The notes under the pieces: generated by a model
What the model was told of the DNA's origin: nothing
The model's input: the letters and a program-made list of their open reading frames with translations, nothing else
Databases searched by the model: none
In this document: positions 1 to 8,628 of the stretch, piece after piece
Layout of the letters: each line of letters begins with the position of its first letter
Position numbering within the stretch: position 1 is the first letter of the stretch
Program-made: the position numbers and the translations under genes
Source: Agromyces marinus
GTDB lineage: Bacteria > Actinomycetota > Actinomycetes > Actinomycetales > Microbacteriaceae
DNA: 64,000 bases
Assembly (NCBI RefSeq): GCF_021442325.1
Contig: NZ_CP087879.1
Coordinates: 620,001-684,000, forward strand
Direction: 5' to 3'

Positions 1-419
1 CTCGCGGGCGAGACATCACCCGTCGAGGTCAGGGAGGTGATGATGCCGCCGTAGAACGGCGCTCCGTCGAGCACGGTCACGACGCCGTCGGCGCCTGCCG
101 CTGCGGGGCCGGGGCAGGCCATGTCGGTCGCCGGTCCGGGCACGCCGTGCAGGTGCATGGCGTGCGGCAGGTTCGGCGAGAGCCCCCACGCCTCGACGGT
201 GACCTGCAGCTTGCCGTTCGGCAGCGCCTTCACCCTCGTGCTGCCTTCGGCCTGCGAGCCGGGTACGTCGGTCGGCTGGATCGCGTCGAGCGAGTACGAA
301 TAGCTCGCGACCTTCGCGGACGGGTTGCCGTCGTGGCCCGCGAACGCGGCGCCTGCGCCGCTGAGCGCGAGGGCCGATCCGGCGACCAGGGCCGTGATGA
401 TCCGGGTTGTGTTCCTCAT
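1..419 (-). CDS. Secreted protein, CHRD-like (partial, C-terminus off window)
   Basis: The ATG lies at 417-419 behind a good Shine-Dalgarno (GAGGAGG), and the frame is open to the left edge, so 139 codons are seen and the C-terminus is missing. Residues 1-27 form a Sec signal peptide with a short basic start, a hydrophobic core and an AFA-type cleavage site. The mature part has a beta-rich pattern and the motif HAMHLHGV at residues 86-93, which resembles the histidine-containing strand of CHRD and SOD-like extracellular domains. The product is probably exported. A 5-bp microsatellite lies about 97 bp upstream of the start. The function is unknown and the CHRD assignment is tentative. Confidence 0.7.
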   Translation of the reverse strand, partial: MRNTTRIITALVAGSALALSGAGAAFAGHDGNPSAKVASYSYSLDAIQPTDVPGSQAEGSTRVKALPNGKLQVTVEAWGLSPNLPHAMHLHGVPGPATDMACPGPAAAGADGVVTVLDGAPFYGGIITSLTSTGDVSPA

Positions 420-515
420 GTCGTCCTCCTCGGGACATCGACCGATGGTCGTCGCCCCGAGCGGGCGTCGTCGGCCGTTGCATGGGGATTCGGAGCCGGT
501 GCCGATCCGGATCGG

Positions 516-565
516 ATCTGATTTGATCTGATCTGATTTGATCTGATCTGATCTGATCTGATCTG
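516..565. repeat. Pentanucleotide microsatellite (ATCTG)10
   Basis: Ten consecutive 5-bp units of ATCTG, two of them ATTTG, run without interruption, with a degenerate unit just before. The tract lies between the end of the PucR gene and the start of the secreted-protein gene, so it sits in the latter's upstream region. A 50-bp short-period repeat is unusual in a genome this GC-rich. Confidence 0.95.
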
Positions 566-581
566 AGCTTGCCCGTGCCGG

Positions 582-2171
582 TCAGCGCGCCCGCAACTGG
601 ATCCAGGCCGCGAGCCGCTGATCGGGCCCTTCCAAGCGGATGCCGTGCACCTCGGCCGCACGACGCAACCGGTGCCGCACGGTGTTCTGGTGCACGCCGA
701 GGCGCTCGGCGGTCTGCGCGACGTTGCCGAACGATTCGAGCCAGACGAGCAGGGTCTCGCCGATGTCGCGAGTCGACTCGCGCTCGAACAGCGCGTCGAT
801 CGCCGGGTCCCGGAGCTCGTCGGCGCCCGCGAGCAGTTCGGCGACGCGCGCCACGACGAGTCGGGGGCGGACCGCGTCGACGGTCACGATGCGCGGCGCG
901 CGGCCGAGGTCGCCCGACGCGGCGACCTCGAGCAGCCGGTCGGCGAGATCGCGCGCCCCCGCCACCTCGCCCGAGCGGTGCGACGGCCCAACGACCGCGA
1001 TCCTGACGCCGTCGCCGACGAGGCGATCCACCAGCGGGAGCATCGGTTCGGCGACCCCGACCGCCTCGTCGACGGTCGCGGCGGCGAACAGCGCGTAGAC
1101 GCGTGCGCGATGCGCGACCGCGACCGTGTCGGGCCGGTGCAGCACCAGGTGGCGGACCACGGTCGAGCGCAGCTGCGCGATCGCGGTGGGACCGGCGGCG
1201 GGCACGTCGAATGCGAGCAGCGCCGCGCCGCGCTCCTCGGGGATGCCGAGCTCGGCGAACTCGGTGCCGGTGAGGTCGATGCCGGTCAGCAGGGTCCGCA
1301 GGCGATCCTCGCGCGGACGCTGGTTGGTCGCGTGGGTGCGCAGGTCGTCGAGCAGGTGCGCGCTCGCGAGGGCGCTCGCGCGTCGCATCCGCTCGTCCTG
1401 CTCCGCGGTGATCGGCCCGTCGCCCGAGGCGTCGATCGCCCAGATCGTGCCGAGCGGGAGGGCGCCGGCGCGGATCGCGAACGCCACGCGCGGCTCCTCG
1501 TCGCCGAGTCGGGGGTACTTGATCGGCAGGTCGGCGCGCAGCACGGTGCGGTACTGGTCGTCGTTGTAGGGCGAGGCCGGCACCTGGCGCGCGAGGATTC
1601 CGTGCGTGCGGAGTTCGTCGATGACCTGCCCGGGCACCGACGAGTAGGCGAGGATGTTGCGGCTGAGGTCCTCGATCGCGACCGAGCCGCCGAAGTGCTC
1701 CGCGAGTTCGTTGGCGATCGCGAAGAGCGGTTCCGCGCCGCGATCCTGCGGGCCGCCGAAACCCGCGTCGGCCTCGCCGAGCAGGTGCGTGAGCTGCGCG
1801 TCCAGGAGGCGCCAGCTGATCCGGTCCGCGACGCGCAGCACCGCGATGCCGCTCGACTCGGCGATGGCCCCGAGCGCCGCGACCCGGTCCGGGCTGCACT
1901 TGACGACGAGGCCGACGGCCCCGCGATCGGCGGCGGACGAGGCGAGCGCGGCGATGCGGGCCGTGCTCAGCGAGGCCGTCGACGGTGCGAGCAGCAGGGT
2001 GCCCGCGGCATCCGTCACCTCGTCTGCGATGTCGAGGAACTCGGTCCCGGTGACCGCCGCGTGCCCCGGGATCGGGCCGAGCGCGGTCATCGTCGCCGCG
2101 CCGAGCTGATCGACGAGTTCGGAGACCGTGACGCGGGGGAGCACCGATACTGGAGTAACTGCTGCATCCAT
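582..2171 (-). CDS. PucR/CdaR-type transcriptional regulator
   Basis: This 529-residue protein has the PucR-family layout: an N-terminal ligand-sensing domain (about 10-130), a central CdaR/GGDEF-like region (about 290-420) and a C-terminal helix-turn-helix containing AERLGVHQNTVRHRL near residue 490. Family members control purine, amino-acid or sugar-acid catabolism. It is divergent from the LysA-like/ABC importer operon, with a 96-bp intergenic region that must hold both promoters, so it is the natural candidate to regulate that operon. The start at 2171 leads directly into the sensing domain. The effector cannot be read from the sequence. Confidence 0.88.
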   Translation of the reverse strand: MDAAVTPVSVLPRVTVSELVDQLGAATMTALGPIPGHAAVTGTEFLDIADEVTDAAGTLLLAPSTASLSTARIAALASSAADRGAVGLVVKCSPDRVAALGAIAESSGIAVLRVADRISWRLLDAQLTHLLGEADAGFGGPQDRGAEPLFAIANELAEHFGGSVAIEDLSRNILAYSSVPGQVIDELRTHGILARQVPASPYNDDQYRTVLRADLPIKYPRLGDEEPRVAFAIRAGALPLGTIWAIDASGDGPITAEQDERMRRASALASAHLLDDLRTHATNQRPREDRLRTLLTGIDLTGTEFAELGIPEERGAALLAFDVPAAGPTAIAQLRSTVVRHLVLHRPDTVAVAHRARVYALFAAATVDEAVGVAEPMLPLVDRLVGDGVRIAVVGPSHRSGEVAGARDLADRLLEVAASGDLGRAPRIVTVDAVRPRLVVARVAELLAGADELRDPAIDALFERESTRDIGETLLVWLESFGNVAQTAERLGVHQNTVRHRLRRAAEVHGIRLEGPDQRLAAWIQLRAR

Positions 2172-2267
2172 GCCGCAAAGCTATCCGAAATCTCCAACCA
2201 CAGGGCGTCGGGATCTTCCTAGGCTGGCCACCGCGACGGTGAAGGCGCCGCGCGGAGGAGGAAGTCG

Positions 2268-3578
2268 ATGACCCCGTACCGACCGTCACCCGAGGGCACC
2301 CGACTCGGCGAACTCTGGCGGATCCTGCCGGAGGAGGCCGCGGCGAGTGCCGACGGCGTGCTCGAGATCGGCGGCGTCTCGGTCACCGAACTCGCCGAAC
2401 GGTTCGGCACGCCGCTGCACGTCTACGACGAGGGGGGACTCCGCCGGCAGGCCCGGCGGTTCGTGGACGGGCTGCGCACGCGTTGGCCGAACTCCGAGGT
2501 GCTCTTCGCGTCGAAGTCGCTCCCCGCCGTCGGGATGTACCGCCTCGCACAGGATGAGGGGCTGTCGGTGGACATCGCCGGCGGCGGGGAACTCCGGCTC
2601 GCGCTCGCCGCAGGCGTCGACCCCGGCCGCATCCACTTCCACGGCAACGCCAAGACCGACGCCGAACTGCGCATGGCGCTCGACGCCGGGATCGACACGA
2701 TCATCGTCGACAACGACGACGAGATCGACCGGCTCGAACGGCTCCTCGAGCGCCCGCAGAAGCTCCTGCTGCGCGTCATCCCCGGCGTCGACGCGAAGAC
2801 CCACGCCTCGCAGGCCACCGGCGGCGCGAACTCCAAGTTCGGGCTGCCCATCGACCAGGCCGAGCGCGCGATCGCGCGCATGCGATCGCACCGCCTCATG
2901 CGGTTCGACGGCGTCCACCTGCACATCGGATCGCAGATCCTCGGCACCGGGCAGTTCGCCGAAGCCGTCGAGAAGATCTCCGCCGTGGGCACCTTCCCGA
3001 CCTACGACGTCGGCGGCGGCCTCGGCGTGGCCTACACCTACGACGAGCAGGCGCCCGGGGTCGACGACTACCTCGACGCGATCGTCGACGCGGCGCGCGC
3101 CAACCTGCCCGCCGATGCGCGCCTGCTCATCGAACCCGGGCGCTCGATGGTCGCGCGAGCCGGCATCACGCTCTACCGGGCGACCACCGTCAAGCGCACC
3201 GGGCGGACCTTCGTCGCCGTCGACGGCGGACTCGCCGACCAGATGGACATCGCCCTCACCCAGCAGCGGTACGAGGCGATCCTCGCCGACCGGCTGCTCG
3301 AGCCGTGGACCGAGACCGTGCAGCTCGTCGGTCGCCAGTGCGAGTCCGGCGACCTGCTCGTCGACGGCGCCGCGATGCCGCCGGCCAGGATCGGCGACCT
3401 GGTCGCGATGGCCGCCACCGGCGCCTACGCGTACACGATGTCCAACAACTACAACGGCGCGCTCAAGCCCGCCATCGTGTTCGTCGCCGACGGCGAGGCC
3501 CGCCTCGTCACGCGCCGCGAGACCTACGACGACCTGCTCGCGACCCACGCGCCCGCCATGGCCGCCGCGCTCGTCTGA
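2268..3578 (+). CDS. PLP-dependent decarboxylase, diaminopimelate decarboxylase-like (fold type III)
   Basis: 436 residues with the hallmarks of the LysA/ornithine decarboxylase group: a Schiff-base lysine in FASKS (K83), the glycine-rich phosphate loop GGGLG, the EPGRS motif, the CESGD motif that donates the active-site cysteine to the partner subunit, and GAYAYTMSNNYN near the C-terminus. The enzyme removes the alpha-carboxylate from a basic or diamino acid. GAGGAGGAAG precedes the ATG. It leads an operon with a polar amino-acid ABC importer, so it is more likely a catabolic or specialised decarboxylase acting on the imported substrate than the housekeeping lysine enzyme, though the latter cannot be excluded. 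Confidence 0.85.
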   Translation: MTPYRPSPEGTRLGELWRILPEEAAASADGVLEIGGVSVTELAERFGTPLHVYDEGGLRRQARRFVDGLRTRWPNSEVLFASKSLPAVGMYRLAQDEGLSVDIAGGGELRLALAAGVDPGRIHFHGNAKTDAELRMALDAGIDTIIVDNDDEIDRLERLLERPQKLLLRVIPGVDAKTHASQATGGANSKFGLPIDQAERAIARMRSHRLMRFDGVHLHIGSQILGTGQFAEAVEKISAVGTFPTYDVGGGLGVAYTYDEQAPGVDDYLDAIVDAARANLPADARLLIEPGRSMVARAGITLYRATTVKRTGRTFVAVDGGLADQMDIALTQQRYEAILADRLLEPWTETVQLVGRQCESGDLLVDGAAMPPARIGDLVAMAATGAYAYTMSNNYNGALKPAIVFVADGEARLVTRRETYDDLLATHAPAMAAALV

Positions 3579-3661
3579 GCCCGCCGCCGATCCGCCCGAC
3601 CGCACGCCCGCACGCCCCCACGACCACTCGACCGCACGATCACTCGACAAGGGAGTCCCAC

Positions 3662-4594
3662 ATGATCACCCGTACCACCGCCGCCCTTGCGCCCGCCGCG
3701 CTGCTCGCCGTCCTCGCCCTCACCGGCTGCGCGGGCTTCGGCACCGCAGCGGGCGCCGCCGACACCGGGCCCGAGGTCCCCGTCGGCGACGAGGTCTCGA
3801 CGGAGGTCGACGCCGCACTGGCCGACCTGCTGCCCGCGGAGATCCGCGAGAAGGGACGCCTGGAGGTCGCGCTCGACATCCCGTTCCCGCCGATGGCGAT
3901 GTACGACGACGCCAACCGCGAGGTCGGCTTCGACCCCGAGCTGGCCCGCCTGATCGGGCAGAAGCTCGGCATCGACGTCGTCCTGAACAAGCAGGCGTTC
4001 GACTCCGTGATCCCCTCGCTCCAGGCCGGGAAGAACGACCTGATCATGAGCGGCATGAACGACACCCCCGAGCGACAGGAGACGCTCGACTTCGTCGACT
4101 ACACGCGCGGCGGGTTCGCGATCCTCGTCGAGGCGGGCAACCCCGAGGGCATCCTGACGCAGGCCGACCTGTGCGGGCGCACCGTGTCGATCCAGAAGGC
4201 GACCGTGCAGGGCGAGCTGCTGCGCGCGATGGACTGCGACGGCGAGCCGGTGACCGTCACCGAGCTGCCCTCCGACCTCGACGCGCAGACCGCGCTGCGC
4301 GCGGGCAAGTCGGACGCGTACGTCTCGGACGCCGTCGTCGCCGAGTACGTCGCGGCCACCACCGACGACGGCGACACGTTCGACGTCGTGCGCGACCCGG
4401 AGAACCCCGCCGGCTTCTCGCCGGTCTACAGCGGTATCGGCATCCTCAAGTCGGACGCCGAGCTCACCGAAGCCATCCGCGCCACGCTGCAGGCGCTCAT
4501 CGACGAGGGCAGCTACCAGCGGGTGCTCGAGCGCAACAACATCGGCGCCTACGCGGTCGACGCCGCCGAACTGAACCAGGGGGCCGCGCGATGA
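3662..4594 (+). CDS. Amino-acid ABC transporter substrate-binding lipoprotein
   Basis: 310 residues. The N-terminus is a lipoprotein signal ending in the lipobox LTGC (Cys about residue 21), so the protein is anchored outside the membrane. The rest has the periplasmic-binding type II fold of polar amino-acid binders, with FPPMAMYDDANREVGFDPEL near the start. The ATG at 3662 is chosen because AAGGGAG precedes it and the signal peptide begins there. The stop overlaps the permease start (ATGA). With the next two genes it forms a complete importer, and the upstream decarboxylase suggests a basic or diamino acid as the ligand. Confidence 0.9.
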   Translation: MITRTTAALAPAALLAVLALTGCAGFGTAAGAADTGPEVPVGDEVSTEVDAALADLLPAEIREKGRLEVALDIPFPPMAMYDDANREVGFDPELARLIGQKLGIDVVLNKQAFDSVIPSLQAGKNDLIMSGMNDTPERQETLDFVDYTRGGFAILVEAGNPEGILTQADLCGRTVSIQKATVQGELLRAMDCDGEPVTVTELPSDLDAQTALRAGKSDAYVSDAVVAEYVAATTDDGDTFDVVRDPENPAGFSPVYSGIGILKSDAELTEAIRATLQALIDEGSYQRVLERNNIGAYAVDAAELNQGAAR

Positions 4595-5559
4595 CGGCGC
4601 TCGCCACCGCGCCCGCGGCGACCGCGGGTGACGACGACATCGTCGCGATCCCGTTGCGCCGGCCCTGGCGGTGGGTGGGAGCGGTCGCCGTGCTCGCGTT
4701 CGCCGCGGCGTTCGCGATGTCGATCCTGACCAACCCGAACCTCGACTTCGCCGCGATCGGCGCGTTCCTGCTCGACCCGAGGATCCTCGAGGGCGTCGGG
4801 CTGACGCTGCTCATCACCGCCATCGCGATGGTCGTCTCGACGCTGCTCGCGATCGTGATCGCGGCCATGCGGCTGTCGACGAACCCCGTGCTCTCCTCGG
4901 TCGCGTGGGTGTACGTGTGGGCCTTCCGCGGCACCCCGCTGCTCGTCCAGATCGTGCTGTGGGGATACCTCGGTCTGCTGTACGAGCAGATCTCAATCGG
5001 CATCCCGTTCACCGGCATCGTGTTCTGGCAGGCCGACACGAACGCGCTCATCAGCGCGTTGACCGCGGGCCTGCTCGCGCTGACGCTGAACCAGGCCGCC
5101 TACTCGTCCGAGATCGTCCGGGCCGGCATGCTCTCGGTCGACGAGGGCCAGCGGGAGGCCGCGTACTCGCTCGGGATGTCTCCGCTCTACACCTTCCGGC
5201 GGATCCTGCTGCCGCAGGCCATGCGCGTGATCATCCCGCCCATGGGCAACGAGACGATCTCGATGCTGAAGAACACGTCGCTGCTGTCGGTCATCGCGGT
5301 GCTCGAGCTCTACACGCAGGCGAGCGTGATCTCGTCGCAGAACCTCAAGCAGGTCGAACTGCTCATCGTCGCGAGCCTGTGGTACCTGCTCATGACGAGC
5401 GTGCTGTCGATTCCCCAGTACTACCTCGAGCGACGGTTCGGGCGCGGGTCGAGCCGCAACCTGCCGCCGACCCCCCTCCAGCGGCTCCGCGCCGCATTCG
5501 CCGCCCGCAGGCCCGGGCCGGAACCGGCTCCCGTGACCAAGGAGGTCCGAGCACTATGA
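4591..5559 (+). CDS. Amino-acid ABC transporter permease (HisMQ type)
   Basis: 322 residues with about five to six membrane segments and the polar amino-acid permease signature: FRGTPLLVQ in the first half and the EAA loop EAAYSLGMSPLYTFRRILLP, which contacts the ATPase. The N-terminal 30 residues and the C-terminal tail of about 35 residues are cytoplasmic and Pro/Arg-rich. It starts inside the stop codon of the binding protein and its own stop overlaps the ATPase start, so the three are translationally coupled. Only one permease gene is present, so the channel is probably a homodimer. Confidence 0.92.
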   Translation: MTALATAPAATAGDDDIVAIPLRRPWRWVGAVAVLAFAAAFAMSILTNPNLDFAAIGAFLLDPRILEGVGLTLLITAIAMVVSTLLAIVIAAMRLSTNPVLSSVAWVYVWAFRGTPLLVQIVLWGYLGLLYEQISIGIPFTGIVFWQADTNALISALTAGLLALTLNQAAYSSEIVRAGMLSVDEGQREAAYSLGMSPLYTFRRILLPQAMRVIIPPMGNETISMLKNTSLLSVIAVLELYTQASVISSQNLKQVELLIVASLWYLLMTSVLSIPQYYLERRFGRGSSRNLPPTPLQRLRAAFAARRPGPEPAPVTKEVRAL

Positions 5560-6359
5560 CCATCACCGCACCCGCGACCCGCCCGACCGGCGCCGCCCCG
5601 CGACCGCTCGTCGAGATCAGGGGCGTGCGCAAGAGCTTCGGCGCCCACCAGGTGCTCCGCGACATCTCGCTCGAGGTGCCCGAGGGCACCGTGACCGTCC
5701 TGCTCGGGCCCTCCGGTTCGGGCAAGTCGACGCTGCTGCGCTGCGTCAACCACCTCGAGACGATCGACGGCGGACGCATCATCGTCGACGGCGACCTCAT
5801 CGGCTACCGGCAGGCCGGCCGCGCCACCCACGAGATGACGCCCCGCCAGATCGCCCGCCAGCGGCGCGGCATCGGCATGGTCTTCCAGCGGTTCAACCTC
5901 TTCCCCCACATGACCGCGCTCGAGAACATCACCGAGGCCCCGATCGGGATCGCCGGGGCGCCGCGCGCGAAGGCGAAGGCCACGGCGCTCGAACTGCTCG
6001 ATCGCGTCGGCCTCGCCGACTTCGCGGGGCACTACCCGTCCCAGCTGTCGGGGGGCCAGCAGCAGCGCGTCGCGATCGCGCGGGCCCTCGCCATGGGTCC
6101 GAAGCTGATGCTGTTCGACGAGCCGACCTCGGCGCTCGACCCCGAGCTCGTGGGCGACGTGCTCGACGTCATGCGCGAGCTCGCCGCCGACGGCATGACG
6201 ATGATCGTCGTCACCCACGAGATCGGGTTCGCGCGGGGCGTCGCCGACCAGGTTGTGTTCATGGACGGCGGGGTCGTGGTCGAGGCCGGCCCGCCGGAGG
6301 AGGTGCTCGACCGGCCGCAGCGGCAGCGGACGCGGAACTTCCTGGAGAGCGTCCGGTAG
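5556..6359 (+). CDS. Amino-acid ABC transporter ATP-binding protein
   Basis: 267 residues with a complete ABC ATPase core: Walker [10 protein letters not shown] (about residue 50), Q-loop [12 protein letters not shown], signature LSGGQQQR, Walker [13 protein letters not shown] and the switch histidine in VVTHE. This is the GlnQ/HisP subgroup that energises polar amino-acid uptake. The start at 5556 follows AAGGAGG and overlaps the permease stop. It is the last gene of the decarboxylase-importer operon; a 131-bp gap separates it from the protease/NTPase operon. Confidence 0.93.
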   Translation: MTITAPATRPTGAAPRPLVEIRGVRKSFGAHQVLRDISLEVPEGTVTVLLGPSGSGKSTLLRCVNHLETIDGGRIIVDGDLIGYRQAGRATHEMTPRQIARQRRGIGMVFQRFNLFPHMTALENITEAPIGIAGAPRAKAKATALELLDRVGLADFAGHYPSQLSGGQQQRVAIARALAMGPKLMLFDEPTSALDPELVGDVLDVMRELAADGMTMIVVTHEIGFARGVADQVVFMDGGVVVEAGPPEEVLDRPQRQRTRNFLESVR

Positions 6360-6490
6360 CGCGGCCGGCCCCTCGATCAGGGCGCGCACGGATGCAGTCG
6401 AGGAATCCTCGACGCTACACTCGGGTCGGATCCACCACCGGCGTCCGAGCCCGGCGCCGGCATCTCGTCGACCGCAGGCGGTGGCAGCTG

Positions 6491-7513
6491 ATGACGCACT
6501 TCCTCGATGAACTCCCGCTCGACTTCAGCTCGACGGGGATGCAGGACCTCGTGCGCATGCTCGGGGACAACTACCCCACGCCCCGGGCCGCGACCCCGCT
6601 GATCAGGCAGGCGGGCATCCCGCTCGCGGCCCTCGACCTCGAGCAGCCCATGGCGTACGCCTGGCCCGAGGTCCTGGCCGAGGCGCGACGGCGCGACCTG
6701 CTGCGGGCGCTGCTCGCCGTGATCGCCGGACAGGACGCCGCGGTCGCGACGAGGCTCGACGAACTGCTCGACGAACGGCCCGTGCTTCCGGCGCCGAGCC
6801 CGGACGGCGCGGGCGCCCTCGTGCCCGACGCAACGGAGCGCGACCGGCTCGAGCGCCAGGTCGGCGCCGAGCCCACGCTCCTGGACATCTCGTTCCTCGA
6901 GCGAGGCCTCGAACTCGCGGCCGCGGTGGCGAGGCTGCTCGTGACGCTGAGCGACGGCGAGTACCACGGCACCGCGTTCCGCATCGGCGAGGACCTGCTC
7001 CTGACCAACCACCACGTCCTGTTCGATGACGCCGGACCCGCGACCCGGGTCACCGCGTGGTTCGGGTACGAACGCTCGTTCGCGGGTGCGCAGCGCGAGG
7101 TGCAGGTCGTCGACGGTGACCCGGCGAGCATCGTCGGGTCGGCCGATCACGACTGGGCGGTCGTGCGCACCGCGACGCCGATGCCGCAGCGCGCACCCGT
7201 CATCCCGCTCGCCGGGGCACCCGTGCCGGCCGAACTCGATCGGGTCTACATCATCCAGCACCCGAACGGGGGCGTGAAGAAGATCGGCATGGTGCACAAC
7301 CTCGTCGTCGAGGTCACCGACGACGTGCTCAGGTACCGGACCGACACCGAGCAGGGCTCGTCGGGGTCGCCCGTCTTCGACGAGCAGTGGCGGCTCGTCG
7401 GCCTGCACAACCGGTGGGATGCGCGCACGGTCGACGGTCGGACCGAGTACTACAACGAGGGGCGCCGCATCGATCGGGTCGCGACCGCCCTGTCAGGAGC
7501 GGGGGTGATCTGA
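6491..7513 (+). CDS. Trypsin-like serine protease with N-terminal effector-associated (EAD)-type domain
   Basis: 340 residues in two modules. Residues about 14-95 form an all-helical domain with the EAD1-like pattern NYPTPRAATPL ... PMAYAWPEVLAEARRRDLL. Residues about 140-340 form a V8/trypsin-like protease with the full triad: His175 in LTNHHV, Asp221 in DHDWAVV and Ser291 in GSSGSPVF. There is no signal peptide, so it acts in the cytoplasm. In known conflict systems EADs recruit effectors to sensor ATPases by homotypic contact, and the next gene carries a similar N-terminal domain. The ATG at 6491 is preferred because the EAD follows at once. It is the first gene of a four-gene operon with gaps of 2 bp or less. 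Confidence 0.8.
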   Translation: MTHFLDELPLDFSSTGMQDLVRMLGDNYPTPRAATPLIRQAGIPLAALDLEQPMAYAWPEVLAEARRRDLLRALLAVIAGQDAAVATRLDELLDERPVLPAPSPDGAGALVPDATERDRLERQVGAEPTLLDISFLERGLELAAAVARLLVTLSDGEYHGTAFRIGEDLLLTNHHVLFDDAGPATRVTAWFGYERSFAGAQREVQVVDGDPASIVGSADHDWAVVRTATPMPQRAPVIPLAGAPVPAELDRVYIIQHPNGGVKKIGMVHNLVVEVTDDVLRYRTDTEQGSSGSPVFDEQWRLVGLHNRWDARTVDGRTEYYNEGRRIDRVATALSGAGVI

Positions 7514-7515
7514 CG

Positions 7516-8628
7516 ATGGGCGTCCTCGACGACCTGCCGTTCGACGAGACCGACCCGGATGCGCAGGCACTCGTCGAACTCCTCCGCGACCAGGTCGGCA
7601 AGGACCAGGCGAAGATGTACGCGGGCGCCAGCGGGGTCCCGCACGACGAGGTCGACTGGGACGGCCCGATGGCGCTCGTCTGGCCCAGGATCATCAGGGT
7701 CGCGGTCGCGCACCGACGACTGCGGACGCTCGTCCTGGCCGTGTACCAGGAGGCGCAGGGGCTCGACCTGCTCGCCCGCCTCATCGAGCAGCCCGCGACC
7801 GCCGCGCCGGCCGCGCCCGCCGACGACGGGCCCGCCGGCGACGGCTCGGGCGGGCCCGGTTCGGGCGTGCCCGACCCGTGGGACACGCCCCGGCTCTGGC
7901 GACGCGAAGCCATGATCGGGCGCGCCCGACTCCGGGACAGGGTCCGCGAGATGATCGCACGCGACGGCGACCGGGCGCTGCTCATCACGGGCGATCACGG
8001 CTCGGGGAAGTCGAACTCGCGGCGCTTCATGAGCTGGCTCGCCGAGAGCGAGGTCCTGCCGAAGGTCCACGTCCTCGACAACTCGAGGCGCGCGGGCTCG
8101 CCGATGGACGCGCAGGAGCTCGCCGTGTGGGTCGCATCCACGCTCGCCGGCGCCCAGGCCCCGTCGTTCGACCTCGTCGCGCAGCCCGAATCGATCGTGA
8201 CCCAGTTCCGAGGGTGGCTCTCGAGCGTCACCTCGGAGTTCGACGCCCCCGTCTGGCTCGTGTTCGACGGATTCACGAGCGAGAACACCACGGCGCCCGG
8301 ACTCCAGCTCATCCACGACCTCGCGGCATCCGTCGCGGACCGCCAGCTCGACCGCCTCCGGGTCGCCGTCTGCGGGTTCGAGGGCGTCGAGCCCGGGTAC
8401 CCCGGAGCGATGGTCGAGCCGCTGGAGCATCCGACCGATGCCGAGGTGAAGGCGTTCTTCAAGCGGATGTCGGTCCTCCTGGAGCACTCCGCGAGCGATG
8501 ACGACGCGATCGAGGTGCTCTTCGCCGAGTTCGAGGGTCGTGGCGGCCCCGTCGCGGCCCGCGCGCTCGCCGAACTCGGTCCGAGCGCGCTCGAGTTGGC
8601 CAACGAGGTCTACGGGGGAGCGTCGTGA
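7516..8628 (+). CDS. EAD-type domain fused to P-loop NTPase
   Basis: 370 residues. Residues about 15-92 are a helical domain whose core, PMALVWPRIIRVAVAHRRL, aligns with the protease's PMAYAWPEVLAEARRRDLL. A Gly/Ala/Pro-rich linker (about 95-120) leads to a P-loop NTPase: Walker A GDHGSGKS at 159-166 and a Walker B-like strand VWLVFDGF near residue 250. The domain is short, without obvious C-terminal sensor repeats. It starts 2 bp after the protease stop and ends by overlapping the STAND gene (GTGA). The likely role is a switch or adaptor linking the STAND ATPase to the protease; this is inference from domains and order. Confidence 0.72.
   Translation: MGVLDDLPFDETDPDAQALVELLRDQVGKDQAKMYAGASGVPHDEVDWDGPMALVWPRIIRVAVAHRRLRTLVLAVYQEAQGLDLLARLIEQPATAAPAAPADDGPAGDGSGGPGSGVPDPWDTPRLWRREAMIGRARLRDRVREMIARDGDRALLITGDHGSGKSNSRRFMSWLAESEVLPKVHVLDNSRRAGSPMDAQELAVWVASTLAGAQAPSFDLVAQPESIVTQFRGWLSSVTSEFDAPVWLVFDGFTSENTTAPGLQLIHDLAASVADRQLDRLRVAVCGFEGVEPGYPGAMVEPLEHPTDAEVKAFFKRMSVLLEHSASDDDAIEVLFAEFEGRGGPVAARALAELGPSALELANEVYGGAS

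Noticed and set aside
516-565. CRISPR-like array at the 5-bp repeat
   Set aside because: The units are 5 bp and contiguous, with no spacers; this is a microsatellite.
16-2289. Very long minus-strand open frame of 757 codons over the PucR gene
   Set aside because: It is Arg/Pro/Gly-rich, shows no family motif and shadows the PucR gene in another frame, a common effect of high GC.
2347-5559. Single 1,070-codon plus-strand frame joining the decarboxylase region to the permease
   Set aside because: Only its last 322 codons (from 4591) are the real permease; the first part is a low-complexity shadow of the decarboxylase and binding-protein genes.
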